A stretch of DNA of 64,000 nt from NCBI RefSeq assembly GCF_024206495.1, contig NZ_JAMBPQ010000030.1, positions 1 to 64,000 of the forward strand, read 5' to 3'. The translations under genes were made by a program, and so were the position numbers. The stretch comes from Paraburkholderia sp. CNPSo 3272 (GTDB lineage Bacteria; Pseudomonadota; Gammaproteobacteria; Burkholderiales; Burkholderiaceae). This document shows, one piece after another, positions 32,968-42,951 of the stretch. The number at the start of each line of letters is the position of its first letter. The stretch's first letter is position 1. Under the pieces are notes generated by a model. It saw only the letters and a list, made by a program, of their open reading frames with translations, searched no databases and was not told the DNA's origin.

Positions 32968-33849
32968 TTAAGCGGCAGCCTGAGCGGCTGCATCCGGTGC
33001 GCCCGCGCGCTCCGGATGGCACGCCGGGCAGCTCTTGCCCACCACGTAGAGCGGCGAAGCCTGCTCCTGCGGCGTCACGACGGCTCGGCACGCGAAGCAC
33101 TGCACGGTGTCCGTCGGCTCGAGCTGCGGATTGAGCGCGGTGCGCTGGTCGAACACGAAGCAGTCGCCGTTGTAGTGCGCGCCGCCCACTTCCTCGAAGT
33201 ACTTGAGAATGCCGCCTTCGAGCTGATACACGTGCTCGATGCCCATTTCCTTCATGTGGATGGCGGCCTTTTCGCAGCGAATGCCGCCCGTGCAGAACGA
33301 CACGACCGTCTTGCCTTCGAGATCGGTGCGGTTCGCCTCGATCACGCCGGGGAATTCGCTGAACTTGTCGATGCGGTAGTCGAGCGCCTTGTCGAACGTG
33401 CCGACATCGATTTCGAACGCGTTGCGCGTGTCGAGCATGACGACGGGGCGGCATTCGTCGTCGAAGCCGCGGTCGAGCCACTCCTTGAGCACGACAGGCG
33501 CCACGGAAGGCGCGCGGCCTTCCTCGGGGCGGATCGCGGGCTTCTTCATCGTGATGATCTCGCGCTTCAGGCGCACGAGCATACGGTTGAACGGCCGCGT
33601 TTGGGAGAAGCTTTCCTTGAACTGCAGCGTCGCGAACTTGCCCTCGAAGAGCGGATCGTGATTGATGAAGTCCATGAAGGCGCGCACGTCGCCTTCATCG
33701 CCGGCAACGAACAGGTTGATGCCTTCCGGCGCGAGCAGGATCGTGCCCCGCAGATCGAGCGATTGGCAGCGCTCGAGCACGAGCGGACGCCACTCGGCGG
33801 TCCTGTCGAGCGTGGCGAACTGGTAAGCGGAAAGATTGAGGATACGCAT
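32968..33849 (-). CDS. trhO: tRNA uridine-34 hydroxylase (rhodanese domain)
   Basis: A 293-residue protein. An N-terminal acylphosphatase-like domain (about 1-100) precedes a rhodanese domain with the active loop FCTGGIRCEK, nucleophile Cys186. A C-terminal Cys4 zinc site follows (CFAC ... CPAC). TrhO (YceA) introduces the 5-hydroxyl on wobble uridine of tRNAs. The length and loop match. It precedes gluQ by 9 nt, making a small operon for wobble-position tRNA modification. Confidence 0.94.
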   Translation of the reverse strand: MRILNLSAYQFATLDRTAEWRPLVLERCQSLDLRGTILLAPEGINLFVAGDEGDVRAFMDFINHDPLFEGKFATLQFKESFSQTRPFNRMLVRLKREIITMKKPAIRPEEGRAPSVAPVVLKEWLDRGFDDECRPVVMLDTRNAFEIDVGTFDKALDYRIDKFSEFPGVIEANRTDLEGKTVVSFCTGGIRCEKAAIHMKEMGIEHVYQLEGGILKYFEEVGGAHYNGDCFVFDQRTALNPQLEPTDTVQCFACRAVVTPQEQASPLYVVGKSCPACHPERAGAPDAAAQAAA

Positions 33850-34134
33850 GGTGCAACTGGAAAAGCGCCATTAAAAAAGCGCGTGAAACTGGAGCCGGGC
33901 GCGCGTGCTTGCCTTTCAGATGCGGGTCCCCGAAAAACGGGAATTGGGGCAGGGCGCGCGGCGGGCGCAATCCGCTATTATCCCTCAATCGCGCCTCGCG
34001 CCGCCTGCGGCGTAGTCGACACGCCATGCGGCGCCGAGCGCCCGCGGCAAGGTCCAGGCCAGATTGGTTGGGCCGCCCCGGCCAACATCAATTGCCCATG
34101 CGAGCGTGCGCCGAAATTCGCGTGCCCCTAAAGG

Positions 34135-34140
34135 TACAAT
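34135..34140 (+). promoter_or_regulatory. Possible -10 element immediately before dnaE
   Basis: TACAAT ends 7 nt before the ATG at 34148. If this is a real -10, transcription would begin at or near the start codon and the mRNA would be leaderless. A recognisable -35 is lacking. Confidence 0.3.
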
Positions 34141-34147
34141 GACGGCC

Positions 34148-37100
34148 ATGTCAGATCCCCGCTTCGTCCATCTCCGCGTCCACTCCGAATTCTCGATTGC
34201 CGACGGCATCGTGCGCCTCGACGACCTCGTCAAGGCGGCGGCCAAGGACGGCCAGGGCGCGCTCGCGCTTACCGACCTCGGCAACGCATTCGGCCTCGTC
34301 CGTTTCTACACCGAAGCCCGTGGCAAAGGGGTCAAACCCATCGCCGGCTGCGACGTCTGGATCGCGAATCCCGACGACCGCGACAAGCCGTCGCGCCTGC
34401 TGCTGCTGGTGAAGAACAAGCGCGGCTACCTGAATCTGTGCGAGCTGCTTTCCAAGGCGTGGCTCACGAATCAGTATCGCGGTCGCGCGGAAGTCGACGT
34501 TGCGTGGCTCGAACAAGGGCTCGCCGAGGGGCTGCTCGCGATCTCGGGTGCGCAACAGGGCGACGTGGGTCTCGCGCTCGCGGCGGGCAATGCGGAAAGC
34601 GCGAAGCGCCATGCGCAGCGCTGGGCGAAGCTGTTCCCGAACGCGTATTACATCGAACTGCAGCGCTGCGGCCAGCCCGGCGGCGAGCAGTATGTCGAGC
34701 AGGCGGTGGCGCTCGCGTCGCAACTGAAGCTGCCGGTGGTCGCCACGCACCCCATGCAGTTCATGACCGACGAGGAATACACCGCCCACGAAGCGCGCGT
34801 GTGCATCTCGGAGGGTGACATCCTCGCGAATCCGCGCCGCCAGAAGCGCTTCACGACCGATCAGCGTTTTCGCACGCAGGAAGAAATGGTCGCGCTTTTC
34901 GCGGACATTCCTTCGGCAATCGCGAATACCATCGAAATCGCGCGGCGCTGCAATCTGACGCTCGAACTCGGCAAGCCGAAGCTGCCGCTGTTCCCGACGC
35001 CGGACGGCCTATCGCTCGACGACTATCTCGTGCAGCTTTCGAGAGAGGGTCTCGAAAAGCGCCTCGTACAGCTGTATCCAGACGAAGCCGAACGCGAGCA
35101 GGAGCGCGCACGCTACAACGAGCGGCTCGAATTCGAGTGCGGGACCATCATCAAGATGGGCTTCCCGGGCTACTTCCTGATCGTGGCTGACTTCATCAAC
35201 TGGGCGAAGAACAACGGCGTGCCGGTGGGGCCGGGCCGGGGGTCGGGCGCGGGCTCGCTCGTCGCGTACGCGCTCGGTATTACCGACCTCGATCCGCTGC
35301 GCTACAACCTGCTGTTCGAGCGCTTCCTGAATCCGGAACGTGTGTCGATGCCCGACTTCGACATCGACTTCTGCCAGCACGGGCGCGATCGCGTTATTCA
35401 GTACGTGAAGGAGAAGTACGGCGCGGATGCCGTCTCACAGATCGCCACCTTCGGCACTATGGCCGCGAAGGCCGCGGTGCGCGACATTGGCCGCGTGCTC
35501 GATCTCGGCTACAACTTCACAGACGGCGTGGCCAAGCTGATTCCGTTCAAGCCGGGCAAGCACGTCACCATCGCCGACGCGATGAAGGAAGAGCCGCTCC
35601 TGCAGGAGCGCTACGACAACGAAGACGAAGTGCATCAGCTGCTCGACCTCGCGCAGCTCGTGGAAGGTCTCACGCGTAACGTGGGCATGCACGCGGGCGG
35701 CGTGCTGATCGCGCCGGGCAAGCTCACCGACTTCTGCCCGCTCTACACGCAGGGCGACGAAAGCGGCGTCGTGAGCCAGTACGACAAGGACGACGTGGAA
35801 GCCGTCGGCCTCGTGAAGTTCGACTTTCTGGGTCTGACCACGCTCACGATTCTCGACTGGGCCGAGCGCTATATCCGCATGCTCGATCCGTCGAAGAAGG
35901 ACTGGTCGCTCGCCCAGGTGCCGCTCGACGACGCGCCGTCGTTCCAGATCCTCAAGAAGGCGAATACAGTCGCCGTGTTCCAGCTGGAAAGCCGCGGCAT
36001 GCAGGGCATGCTCAAGGACGCGCAGCCCGACCGCTTCGAGGACATCATCGCGCTCGTGGCCTTGTATCGTCCGGGCCCGATGGACCTGATCCCGAGCTTC
36101 TGCGCGCGCAAGCACGGCCGCGAAGTGGTGGAGTATCCCGACCCGCGTGTCGAACCTGTTCTGAAAGAGACCTACGGCATCATGGTCTATCAGGAGCAGG
36201 TGATGCAGATGGCGCAGATCATCGGCGGCTACTCGCTCGGCGGCGCGGACTTGCTGCGTCGCGCGATGGGCAAGAAAAAGCCCGAGGAAATGGCCAAGCA
36301 CCGCGAGATTTTTGCGGAAGGCGCGGCGAAGAATGGCCTCACGCGCGAGAAGGCCGACGAGACCTTCGACTTGATGGAGAAGTTCGCGGGCTACGGCTTC
36401 AACAAGTCGCACGCGGCCGCTTACGCGCTCCTCGCTTATCACACGGCGTGGCTCAAGGCGCACCATCCAGCCGAATTCATGGCGGCGAACATGTCGCTCG
36501 CCATGGACGACACCGACAAGGTGAAGATCCTCTTCGAGGACTGCCTGACCAACAAGATGGTCGTGCTGCCGCCGGACGTGAACGCCTCGGCGTACCGCTT
36601 CGAGCCGGTGGCCGACGCCAGCGTGGCCGAAGGCAAGCGCTCGCGCACGATCCGCTACGGTCTTGGCGCGATCAAGGGCAGCGGCCAGAACGCCATCGAA
36701 GAAATCTTGCGCGCGCGTGAAGAGGGCGGTCCGTTCAAGGATCTGTTCGACTTCTGCGAGCGCATCGACCGTCGTCTCGTCAATCGCCGCACCATCGAAG
36801 CGATGATCCGCGCTGGCGCGTTCGACACGATTCACGCGAACCGCGCGCAGTTGCTCGCATCCGTGCCGATGGCGATGGAAGCCGCCGACCAGGCGAGCGC
36901 CAACGCCATGCAGGCCGGCCTCTTCGACATGGGCGATGCACCGCTCGCCGCGCACGAACTGGTGGACGAGCCGGCATGGGGCGAGAAGCGCAAGCTCCAG
37001 GAAGAGAAAGCGGCGCTGGGTTTCTACCTCTCGGGCCACCTGTTCGACGCCTACAAGGACGAAGTGCGCCGCTTCGTGCGCCAGAAGATCGGCGAGCTGA

Positions 37101-37696
37101 AGGAAGGTCGCGACAAGCTGATCGCGGGCGTGATCGCCTCGTTGCGCACGCAAATGACCCAGCGCGGCAAGATGTTGATCGCGCTGCTCGACGACGGCAC
37201 CGGCCAGTGCGAGGTGACGGTGTTCAACGAGCAGTTCGAAGCGCACAAGGCGCTCTTCAAGGAAGACGAGCTGCTCGTCGTGCAGGGCGGGGCGCGCAAT
37301 GACGCGTTCACGGGCGGTATTCGCTTCACCGTGGATACCGTGATGGATCTGGAGCGCGCGCGCAGCCGCTACGCGCAAGCCGTGAAGCTGCAGATGAACG
37401 GCAATGCCAATGCCGGCGCGCTGCGCACGGTGCTCGAAGCGTATCGCGCGAAGCCCGACGACTCGCTGCCGGCGCCTGCCACGGAAACGCGCGGCCGCGG
37501 CGGCTTCGGACGCGATCGCGGCGAGCGCGCGCAGGCGGTCATTCCGAACGGGCTCGCGGTGCAGATCGTTTATCGCAACGATCGGGCGGAAGGCGAAGTG
37601 CGTCTGGGCGACGCCTGGCGCGTCAAGCCCACCGACGATCTGCTCGCCGCGCTGCGTGGCGAGTTCGCGGGCAGCGAAATCGAGATTGTTTACTGA
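34148..37696 (+). CDS. dnaE: DNA polymerase III alpha subunit
   Basis: A 1182-residue replicative polymerase. The PHP domain starts at FVHLRVHSEFSIADGIV. The palm carries the catalytic aspartates in MPDFDIDFC, and GPGRGSGAGSLVAYAL marks the polymerase C-family core. A helix-hairpin-helix, an OB fold (near residue 1000) and a tau-binding C-terminus follow; YGFNKSHAAAYALLAY is also diagnostic. The length matches E. coli DnaE (1160 aa). MSDPRFV was chosen as start; MTAMSDP three codons earlier has AAAGG at 4 nt spacing and is possible. Confidence 0.96.
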   Translation: MSDPRFVHLRVHSEFSIADGIVRLDDLVKAAAKDGQGALALTDLGNAFGLVRFYTEARGKGVKPIAGCDVWIANPDDRDKPSRLLLLVKNKRGYLNLCELLSKAWLTNQYRGRAEVDVAWLEQGLAEGLLAISGAQQGDVGLALAAGNAESAKRHAQRWAKLFPNAYYIELQRCGQPGGEQYVEQAVALASQLKLPVVATHPMQFMTDEEYTAHEARVCISEGDILANPRRQKRFTTDQRFRTQEEMVALFADIPSAIANTIEIARRCNLTLELGKPKLPLFPTPDGLSLDDYLVQLSREGLEKRLVQLYPDEAEREQERARYNERLEFECGTIIKMGFPGYFLIVADFINWAKNNGVPVGPGRGSGAGSLVAYALGITDLDPLRYNLLFERFLNPERVSMPDFDIDFCQHGRDRVIQYVKEKYGADAVSQIATFGTMAAKAAVRDIGRVLDLGYNFTDGVAKLIPFKPGKHVTIADAMKEEPLLQERYDNEDEVHQLLDLAQLVEGLTRNVGMHAGGVLIAPGKLTDFCPLYTQGDESGVVSQYDKDDVEAVGLVKFDFLGLTTLTILDWAERYIRMLDPSKKDWSLAQVPLDDAPSFQILKKANTVAVFQLESRGMQGMLKDAQPDRFEDIIALVALYRPGPMDLIPSFCARKHGREVVEYPDPRVEPVLKETYGIMVYQEQVMQMAQIIGGYSLGGADLLRRAMGKKKPEEMAKHREIFAEGAAKNGLTREKADETFDLMEKFAGYGFNKSHAAAYALLAYHTAWLKAHHPAEFMAANMSLAMDDTDKVKILFEDCLTNKMVVLPPDVNASAYRFEPVADASVAEGKRSRTIRYGLGAIKGSGQNAIEEILRAREEGGPFKDLFDFCERIDRRLVNRRTIEAMIRAGAFDTIHANRAQLLASVPMAMEAADQASANAMQAGLFDMGDAPLAAHELVDEPAWGEKRKLQEEKAALGFYLSGHLFDAYKDEVRRFVRQKIGELKEGRDKLIAGVIASLRTQMTQRGKMLIALLDDGTGQCEVTVFNEQFEAHKALFKEDELLVVQGGARNDAFTGGIRFTVDTVMDLERARSRYAQAVKLQMNGNANAGALRTVLEAYRAKPDDSLPAPATETRGRGGFGRDRGERAQAVIPNGLAVQIVYRNDRAEGEVRLGDAWRVKPTDDLLAALRGEFAGSEIEIVY

Positions 37697-38478
37697 TCCG
37701 GGTTCGCGCTGTTCTTGCCCTGACCGGCGAGCAGCGCGAGCTTCAGGAAACGGTAGTACACGGTTTCCGCGTTGAATACCGCGATCTGGAAACCTGCTCG
37801 CCCGTCGAGAAACCCGGCGCGCAGCACGTAGGTGCGCAAGAACGCCCAGGCGCCGCGTGCCACAGCCTTGCGGAAGCTGCCGCTTTTGCCACTTGCCGCG
37901 CGCTGGCGAGCTCCCGCGCCCGAATAGGCGTCGAGCTTGCGCAATACGGCGTCGAAATCCTCGTATGAGTAGTGGAGCAGCTTGCCGGTGAGGCGCTGCG
38001 CGCTCGCGTCGCTTGCGTTGAACACGAGCCGCTCGTGCACGAGATCGTCGGAAAAACGCGCTTTGCCGCGCTTGAAGAGGCGCGGAATCCAGTCGGGGTA
38101 CCAGCCGCTATGGTGAATCCACGCGCCGCAGAAGCTGGACAGGCGGTCTACAGCGTAGACTTCGGCTCGCGGTGCAGCGATGGCGGCGCGGATCGACGCG
38201 GCCAGTTCCGGCGAGACGACTTCGTCGGCGTCGATCGAGAACACCCAGTCGGTGCCGAGCGCCTCGAGCGCGCGATTTTTCTGCGGCCCGAAGCCGGGCC
38301 AGTCTGGCGTTTGCAGCACGCGCGCGCCGTGGGCGCGGGCGATGTCTAGCGTGGCGTCGGTGCTGCCGCTGTCGAGCACCACGATGTCGTCGGCGAACGC
38401 CACCGAATCGAGGCACTGCGCGAGCCGCAATGCGGCGTTTTTCGTGATGATGGCGATGCCGAGCGTGGTGTTTTTCAT
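37690..38478 (-). CDS. waaE: Glycosyltransferase family 2, LPS core WaaE/KdtX-like
   Basis: A 262-residue GT-A glycosyltransferase. It starts TLGIAIITKNAALRLAQCLDS, with DDIVVLDSGSTDATLDIA and the metal-binding FSIDADEVV. The closing part (YYRFLKLALL) resembles the WaaE/KdtX family that adds a glucose to the LPS inner-core heptose. It is convergent with dnaE and overlaps its last 7 bases. Divergent msbA and the nearby waaC and O-antigen ligase support a core LPS role. The frame runs 42 codons upstream, but homology begins at MKNTTLGIA. Confidence 0.87.
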   Translation of the reverse strand: MKNTTLGIAIITKNAALRLAQCLDSVAFADDIVVLDSGSTDATLDIARAHGARVLQTPDWPGFGPQKNRALEALGTDWVFSIDADEVVSPELAASIRAAIAAPRAEVYAVDRLSSFCGAWIHHSGWYPDWIPRLFKRGKARFSDDLVHERLVFNASDASAQRLTGKLLHYSYEDFDAVLRKLDAYSGAGARQRAASGKSGSFRKAVARGAWAFLRTYVLRAGFLDGRAGFQIAVFNAETVYYRFLKLALLAGQGKNSANPDQ

Positions 38479-38694
38479 GCGGCCTGGATGGGAGGGGAAG
38501 CGGGCGCAGCCGCGCGAGCGGCAAGTATACAGATAGAGCGCATACATGGCGTACGCCCCCTGTCGCCCCGGAGCCCGGCGGCCCGGTGCGCCGACCATAT
38601 ACAATGCGATACCCCACCGTCAGGCGGCGCACCGCCTGTTCGAGTCCGCATTTCCAGTTTGTTGTAGCGGCAACGCGTTATTCCAGAGGATGCC

Positions 38695-40491
38695 TTGAGC
38701 GAGAAGTCCCTCCAGTCCACACTTAGCAAGCAGATCGGCGGCTCCGGCACGGCTTCGAGCCCGATGTCGGTCCTGCGGCGGCTCTGGCCGTATCTGAAAC
38801 CGCTTCTGGGGGTGGCGATTGCCGCCATCCTCACACTGGCCATCGTCGCGGCGACCGAGGCCGGCATTCCGGCGCTTCTCAAGCCGCTCCTCGATCATGG
38901 CTTCGGCACTAAAGGCAGCCCGAGCGCCAAATGGATCGTCCCGGTGGCCGTGATCGGTCTCGCGCTCGTGCGCGGGCTCGCGCAGTACGCGTCGGGCTAC
39001 CTGCTCCAATACGTGTCTAACCGCATTCTGCTGGAACTGCGGCTCAAGATGTTCGAGCGCATGATCCACGCGAGCGTCGGCTTCTTCCAGCGCGAGACGG
39101 CCAGCACGGTCATCAACGCGATCGTCTTCGAGGTCAACCAGATCCTGAACGTGCTGATGGGCGTGCTCGTCACCGCCGTGCGCGACTCGCTCACCGTGAT
39201 CTTCCTGCTGGGCTACCTGTTCATTCTGAACTGGCGGCTCACGCTGATCGTCGCCGTGCTGCTGCCCGGCATCGGCTGGCTCGTCAGCAAGATCAACCGC
39301 CGGCTGCGGCGCCTGAACCGCGAGCATCAGATTCTCACGAACGATCTGTCGTATATCGTCGAAGAGACCGTGGGCGGCTACAAGGTCGTCAAGGTCCACA
39401 ACGGCGAGAAGTACGAGATCGACCGCTTCGGCGCGCTCAGCAAGCGCCTGCGTGGATACCAGATGCGCATGACGATCTCGGGCGGTCTCGCTCAGCCGCT
39501 GACGCAGTTCCTGGCTTCCATCGCGCTCGCCATCGTCATCACGATCGCCGTCGTTCAGGCCTCGCACGACCAGACCACAGTCGGCGGCTTCGTCGCGTTC
39601 GTCACGTCGATGCTGCTGGTCATCTCGCCGCTCAAGCACCTGATCGACGTGAACCAGCCGCTGCAGCGCGGCGTGACGGCGGCGGAACTCATTTTCGGCC
39701 TGATCGACGAGCCGGCCGAGCCTGCGGGCGGCGGCGTGCCGCTCGAGCGCGCACGCGGCGAGATCGAGTTTCGCGGTGTGTCGTTCGGCTATGGCGAGAA
39801 TGCGCGCAATATACTGGACAGCGTGACGCTGCGCGTGGCGCCTGGCGAGATGGTGGCGCTGGCGGGCCCCTCGGGCAGCGGCAAGACCACGCTCGTGAAC
39901 CTGCTGCCGCGCTTTTTCGATCCCACGGGCGGCCAGTTGCTGTTGGACGGCGTGCCGCTCACCGATTACGACATCCACGCGCTGCGCAGTCAGATCGCGA
40001 TGGTGAGCCAGGACGTGGTGCTGTTCAACGACACGGTCGCGAACAATGTGGCGTATGGCGAGACCGCCAACCGCGTGCGCGTGGAAAACGCGCTGCGCGC
40101 CGCGAACCTGTGGGACACGATCGCGGCGCTGCCCGAAGGCATGGACACGCTGGTGGGCGACAACGGCATGAAGCTCTCGGGCGGCCAGCGTCAGCGCCTC
40201 GCCATCGCGCGCGCGATCTATAAGGACGCGCCGATCCTTATTCTCGACGAAGCCACTTCGGCGCTCGATTCGGAATCCGAACGTCATGTGCAAGCCGCGC
40301 TGGAAACGTTGATGAAGGGCCGCACGACGCTCGTCATTGCCCACCGCCTTTCGACCATTGAGCGCGCCGACCGCATTCTCGTGATGGAGGCAGGTCGCAT
40401 CGTCGAGCGTGGTACGCACCGCGAACTGCTCGAGCAGCAGGGGCTTTATGCGCATCTGCACCGCATCCAGTATCAGCAAGGCGCGGCATAA
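38695..40491 (+). CDS. msbA: Lipid A/LPS flippase ABC transporter MsbA
   Basis: A 598-residue half-transporter. Six membrane helices occupy about 25-300, followed by an ABC domain with Walker A GPSGSGKTT, signature LSGGQRQRLAIARAI, Walker B ILILDEATSAL and switch His in VIAHRLS. It flips lipid A-core from the inner to the outer leaflet of the inner membrane. The start is TTG at 38695, backed by AGAGGA 5 nt upstream. An ATG five bases earlier is out of frame and stops after two codons. A shared terminator separates it from the O-antigen ligase. Confidence 0.94.
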   Translation: MSEKSLQSTLSKQIGGSGTASSPMSVLRRLWPYLKPLLGVAIAAILTLAIVAATEAGIPALLKPLLDHGFGTKGSPSAKWIVPVAVIGLALVRGLAQYASGYLLQYVSNRILLELRLKMFERMIHASVGFFQRETASTVINAIVFEVNQILNVLMGVLVTAVRDSLTVIFLLGYLFILNWRLTLIVAVLLPGIGWLVSKINRRLRRLNREHQILTNDLSYIVEETVGGYKVVKVHNGEKYEIDRFGALSKRLRGYQMRMTISGGLAQPLTQFLASIALAIVITIAVVQASHDQTTVGGFVAFVTSMLLVISPLKHLIDVNQPLQRGVTAAELIFGLIDEPAEPAGGGVPLERARGEIEFRGVSFGYGENARNILDSVTLRVAPGEMVALAGPSGSGKTTLVNLLPRFFDPTGGQLLLDGVPLTDYDIHALRSQIAMVSQDVVLFNDTVANNVAYGETANRVRVENALRAANLWDTIAALPEGMDTLVGDNGMKLSGGQRQRLAIARAIYKDAPILILDEATSALDSESERHVQAALETLMKGRTTLVIAHRLSTIERADRILVMEAGRIVERGTHRELLEQQGLYAHLHRIQYQQGAA

Positions 40492-40513
40492 GTTGCGCTT
40501 TGCGCGCTGCATG

Positions 40514-40544
40514 AAAAAAGGCGAGCCTCGCGCTCGCCTTTTTT
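40514..40544. terminator. Bidirectional terminator between msbA and O-antigen ligase
   Basis: A six-A tract, GGCGAGC-ctcgc-GCTCGCC stem-loop, and six-T tract serve both convergent genes. Confidence 0.93.
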
Positions 40545-40573
40545 GTTTCTGCCGATAGAACGTCGCGGTTGCG

Positions 40574-41863
40574 TTAGCGCGGTTGCGCCGTTTTATTCAC
40601 CCGCCGGCTATACAGCAGAATGCCGCTCAGCAGGACGAACAAACTGCCTTCGGTGAAATTCAGCAGCAGCGAGTTCGCGAGGCAGCCCACGAAGAAGGCC
40701 AGCAGATAGCCGTAAATCACATTGCGCGCGAGCGGATCTACATGGCGGCACTCGCGGTAGAGCGCGACGAGCAGCCACATGAAGAGCGCAATGCCGATCA
40801 CGCCAAGCTGCACACCCATCAGCAGGAATTCGTTGTGGGGGTTGCCGGCCATTACTGCGCGGCCGCCGGTCTGGTTCTTCGCAAAACGCTCGAACTCGGG
40901 CAGCACGCTTCCCACGCCATAGCCTGCAATGGGACGGTGCGCGAAGAGATCCACGCTGCGACGGTAGAACTCGAGACGCACGCCCGCCGAAGTGACCTGG
41001 TTGCTGTTTTCGAAACTCGTGATTTCCTGGCTCGTGTCGGCGAGGCGCGAGTCCTTCGCCGTGAACGCGTAGTACGCGATTCCCATGCAGGCGACGACGC
41101 ATGCGAGCGTCGCAACGAGGCGAATGCGTCCGGCGCGCGCGCTGCGCAAATGCACGAGCTGCCACACCACGAACACGGCGATATAGACCAGCGCAACGAC
41201 CTGACCGGTGCGGCCCTGGAGCACGAACAGGACGTTCACGAGCGCGAGCAGCGCGTTCGCGTAGAGGAGCGCGCGCCACACGGGCTTCGTCTTCGACTGG
41301 CCGAGCGCGATCGAGAGCCACATGAGGAACGCCATCATGAGGCCGCCCGAAATGTGGTCCTTGAAGACCCAGGGCTTACTCATCGGGCCCTGCGTGTCGT
41401 GCATCGGACCGACGGCGGTCCAGCCGAACGCATTCGTGTAGGTGAGGAACATCGTGAGCGTGAGCGCGGCGAAAAGCGCCCAGATCGCGGCGCTTCCCCA
41501 CTTCGCGCTGTCTTCACCGCGTAGCACGAGCAAGAGGAGGGGGAACATCAGCAGCTTGCGATACTTCAGCAGGAAGTTGATCGCCTCGTTCATGCTCGCC
41601 TTCGTATACAGCAGGCTTAGTCCGAGCAGGGCAAAGAGCACGATGGCAGCGACGCTCGTGGGCGACGTTCGGATCTTGCGCAAGCCGCGCCAGGCCTCGG
41701 GCGAGCACGCGGCGAACAACAGCACGAGCCCGCTCCCGAGATTCACGCCCGCCGTGGAGAGCGGCACGGCCGCGAGCGAGAGCACCGCCGCAAACCGCGC
41801 GAGCAGCAAAGGCCAGGATTGCGCCTGCATGGGCTGGCTTCGATCGGAGAGCGTCGTTTGCAT
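40574..41863 (-). CDS. waaL: O-antigen ligase family protein
   Basis: A 429-residue integral membrane protein with about 11 hydrophobic segments and one large periplasmic loop (roughly 250-335). In the loop region, RLEFYRRSVDLFAHRPIAGYGVG and GNPHNEFLLMGVQLG are the signature of the Wzy_C/O-antigen ligase family; the His of PHNEF is a conserved active residue. WaaL joins O-antigen from undecaprenyl carrier to lipid A-core in the periplasm. It is transcribed after two glycosyltransferase genes with a 14-nt gap. A polymerase (Wzy) role cannot be excluded by sequence alone. Confidence 0.85.
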   Translation of the reverse strand: MQTTLSDRSQPMQAQSWPLLLARFAAVLSLAAVPLSTAGVNLGSGLVLLFAACSPEAWRGLRKIRTSPTSVAAIVLFALLGLSLLYTKASMNEAINFLLKYRKLLMFPLLLLVLRGEDSAKWGSAAIWALFAALTLTMFLTYTNAFGWTAVGPMHDTQGPMSKPWVFKDHISGGLMMAFLMWLSIALGQSKTKPVWRALLYANALLALVNVLFVLQGRTGQVVALVYIAVFVVWQLVHLRSARAGRIRLVATLACVVACMGIAYYAFTAKDSRLADTSQEITSFENSNQVTSAGVRLEFYRRSVDLFAHRPIAGYGVGSVLPEFERFAKNQTGGRAVMAGNPHNEFLLMGVQLGVIGIALFMWLLVALYRECRHVDPLARNVIYGYLLAFFVGCLANSLLLNFTEGSLFVLLSGILLYSRRVNKTAQPR

Positions 41864-41877
41864 GAGTGTGGGTTCCT

Positions 41878-42894
41878 TTACGCTGCCTCTGAGGACATCG
41901 CGTGGCGAAGGTAAAACTGGGCGCGGCGAGCGAGCGCGCTGCGCGAATAGAGCGCTTCGACCGTGCGCCGTGCATTTTTACCGATCGCCGCGCGCAAGGC
42001 AGGTTGATCGAGCAGTGCGCGCATGATCTCGCGCGCTTCGTCGCTCGTGTCGAAGAGGAACCCGTTTTCGCCGTGGCGGATGCTGTTCGCGTAGCCGCCA
42101 CGGCGATGGCAGACAACGGGCAAGCCGCACGCCATCGCTTCAAATACGACGCGGCCGAAGGTTTCGACGTGGCTGCCCGTGCGGTAGTAGAACACATCGA
42201 GGGAGCGCAGGAAATCGACGGCCGGCGCCGCGCCTTCGGGCGCGAGTTCGAGTTGCGCGCCGCGCTCGAGCAGGTCGGCAAGACAGGTCGCGCCTTGCAG
42301 TTTCACGTGCGCGCCGCTGGCGGCCCATTCGCGGTAAAGCGAGAGGTCTTCGGCGTCGTGCTTCTCGAGCGTGTCGCGGCTCAGTCGCCCGATGACCGGC
42401 CGGCGGCGCGCTGTGCTATGCGCGGCGGGCGTGAAGCGCGCGATATCGATCGGTGAGGGATGAATCACGCCCGGCGTGTCGAGCAGCGTTCTCTGGAATT
42501 CGGAGATGAAGACGTATTCCGTTCGCGGCCAGCGCAGCAGCCGCGGATGTTGCGAGGTCAACGAAAGAATCTTCGGATGAAACGTGTTGAACACGTAGAT
42601 GAGGCGCTCGGGCGCGGGCACGGCGAACGGCCAGAGCTTGTTGCGCCAGTGCGCGCCGACGAACACATAGGTGCCGCCTTCGGGGCGGATGCCGCGGCAC
42701 GCCGAGCCAAAACCGATCCGCTCGAGGCTATGACGCTCCCGCAACGACGCCGGACTGCGCGAAGACGTCGCCCACAGCCGTACGTCGCCATGCGCGCGCA
42801 ATTGCTCGGCGAGCGCGAGCGCTTCGAGTTCACTGCCGCCGTTCGGATTCAGAAAACCGTTGAAAAGATGAATTACCCGATTCGCCATGTTCAA
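41878..42894 (-). CDS. Glycosyltransferase, GT4-like (LPS core)
   Basis: A 338-residue GT-B enzyme. The C-terminal donor-binding half has ETFGRVVFEAMACGLPVVCHRRGGYANSI, including the E-x7-E-type motif of GT4 enzymes. The N-terminal half opens MANRVIHLFNGFLNPNGGSELE, an acceptor-side glycine-rich loop. It lies between the O-antigen ligase and another glycosyltransferase in one direction, fitting addition of a sugar to the LPS outer core. The donor and acceptor are not predictable. The upstream ATG (MNMANRV) is used; MANRV two codons later is possible. Confidence 0.85.
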   Translation of the reverse strand: MNMANRVIHLFNGFLNPNGGSELEALALAEQLRAHGDVRLWATSSRSPASLRERHSLERIGFGSACRGIRPEGGTYVFVGAHWRNKLWPFAVPAPERLIYVFNTFHPKILSLTSQHPRLLRWPRTEYVFISEFQRTLLDTPGVIHPSPIDIARFTPAAHSTARRRPVIGRLSRDTLEKHDAEDLSLYREWAASGAHVKLQGATCLADLLERGAQLELAPEGAAPAVDFLRSLDVFYYRTGSHVETFGRVVFEAMACGLPVVCHRRGGYANSIRHGENGFLFDTSDEAREIMRALLDQPALRAAIGKNARRTVEALYSRSALARRAQFYLRHAMSSEAA

Positions 42895-42951
42895 TAACTA
42901 TTCGTTGGCCCCGAAAGCGGAATTGCGGTGGGGCCTGTGTTGCGCGCGCGT

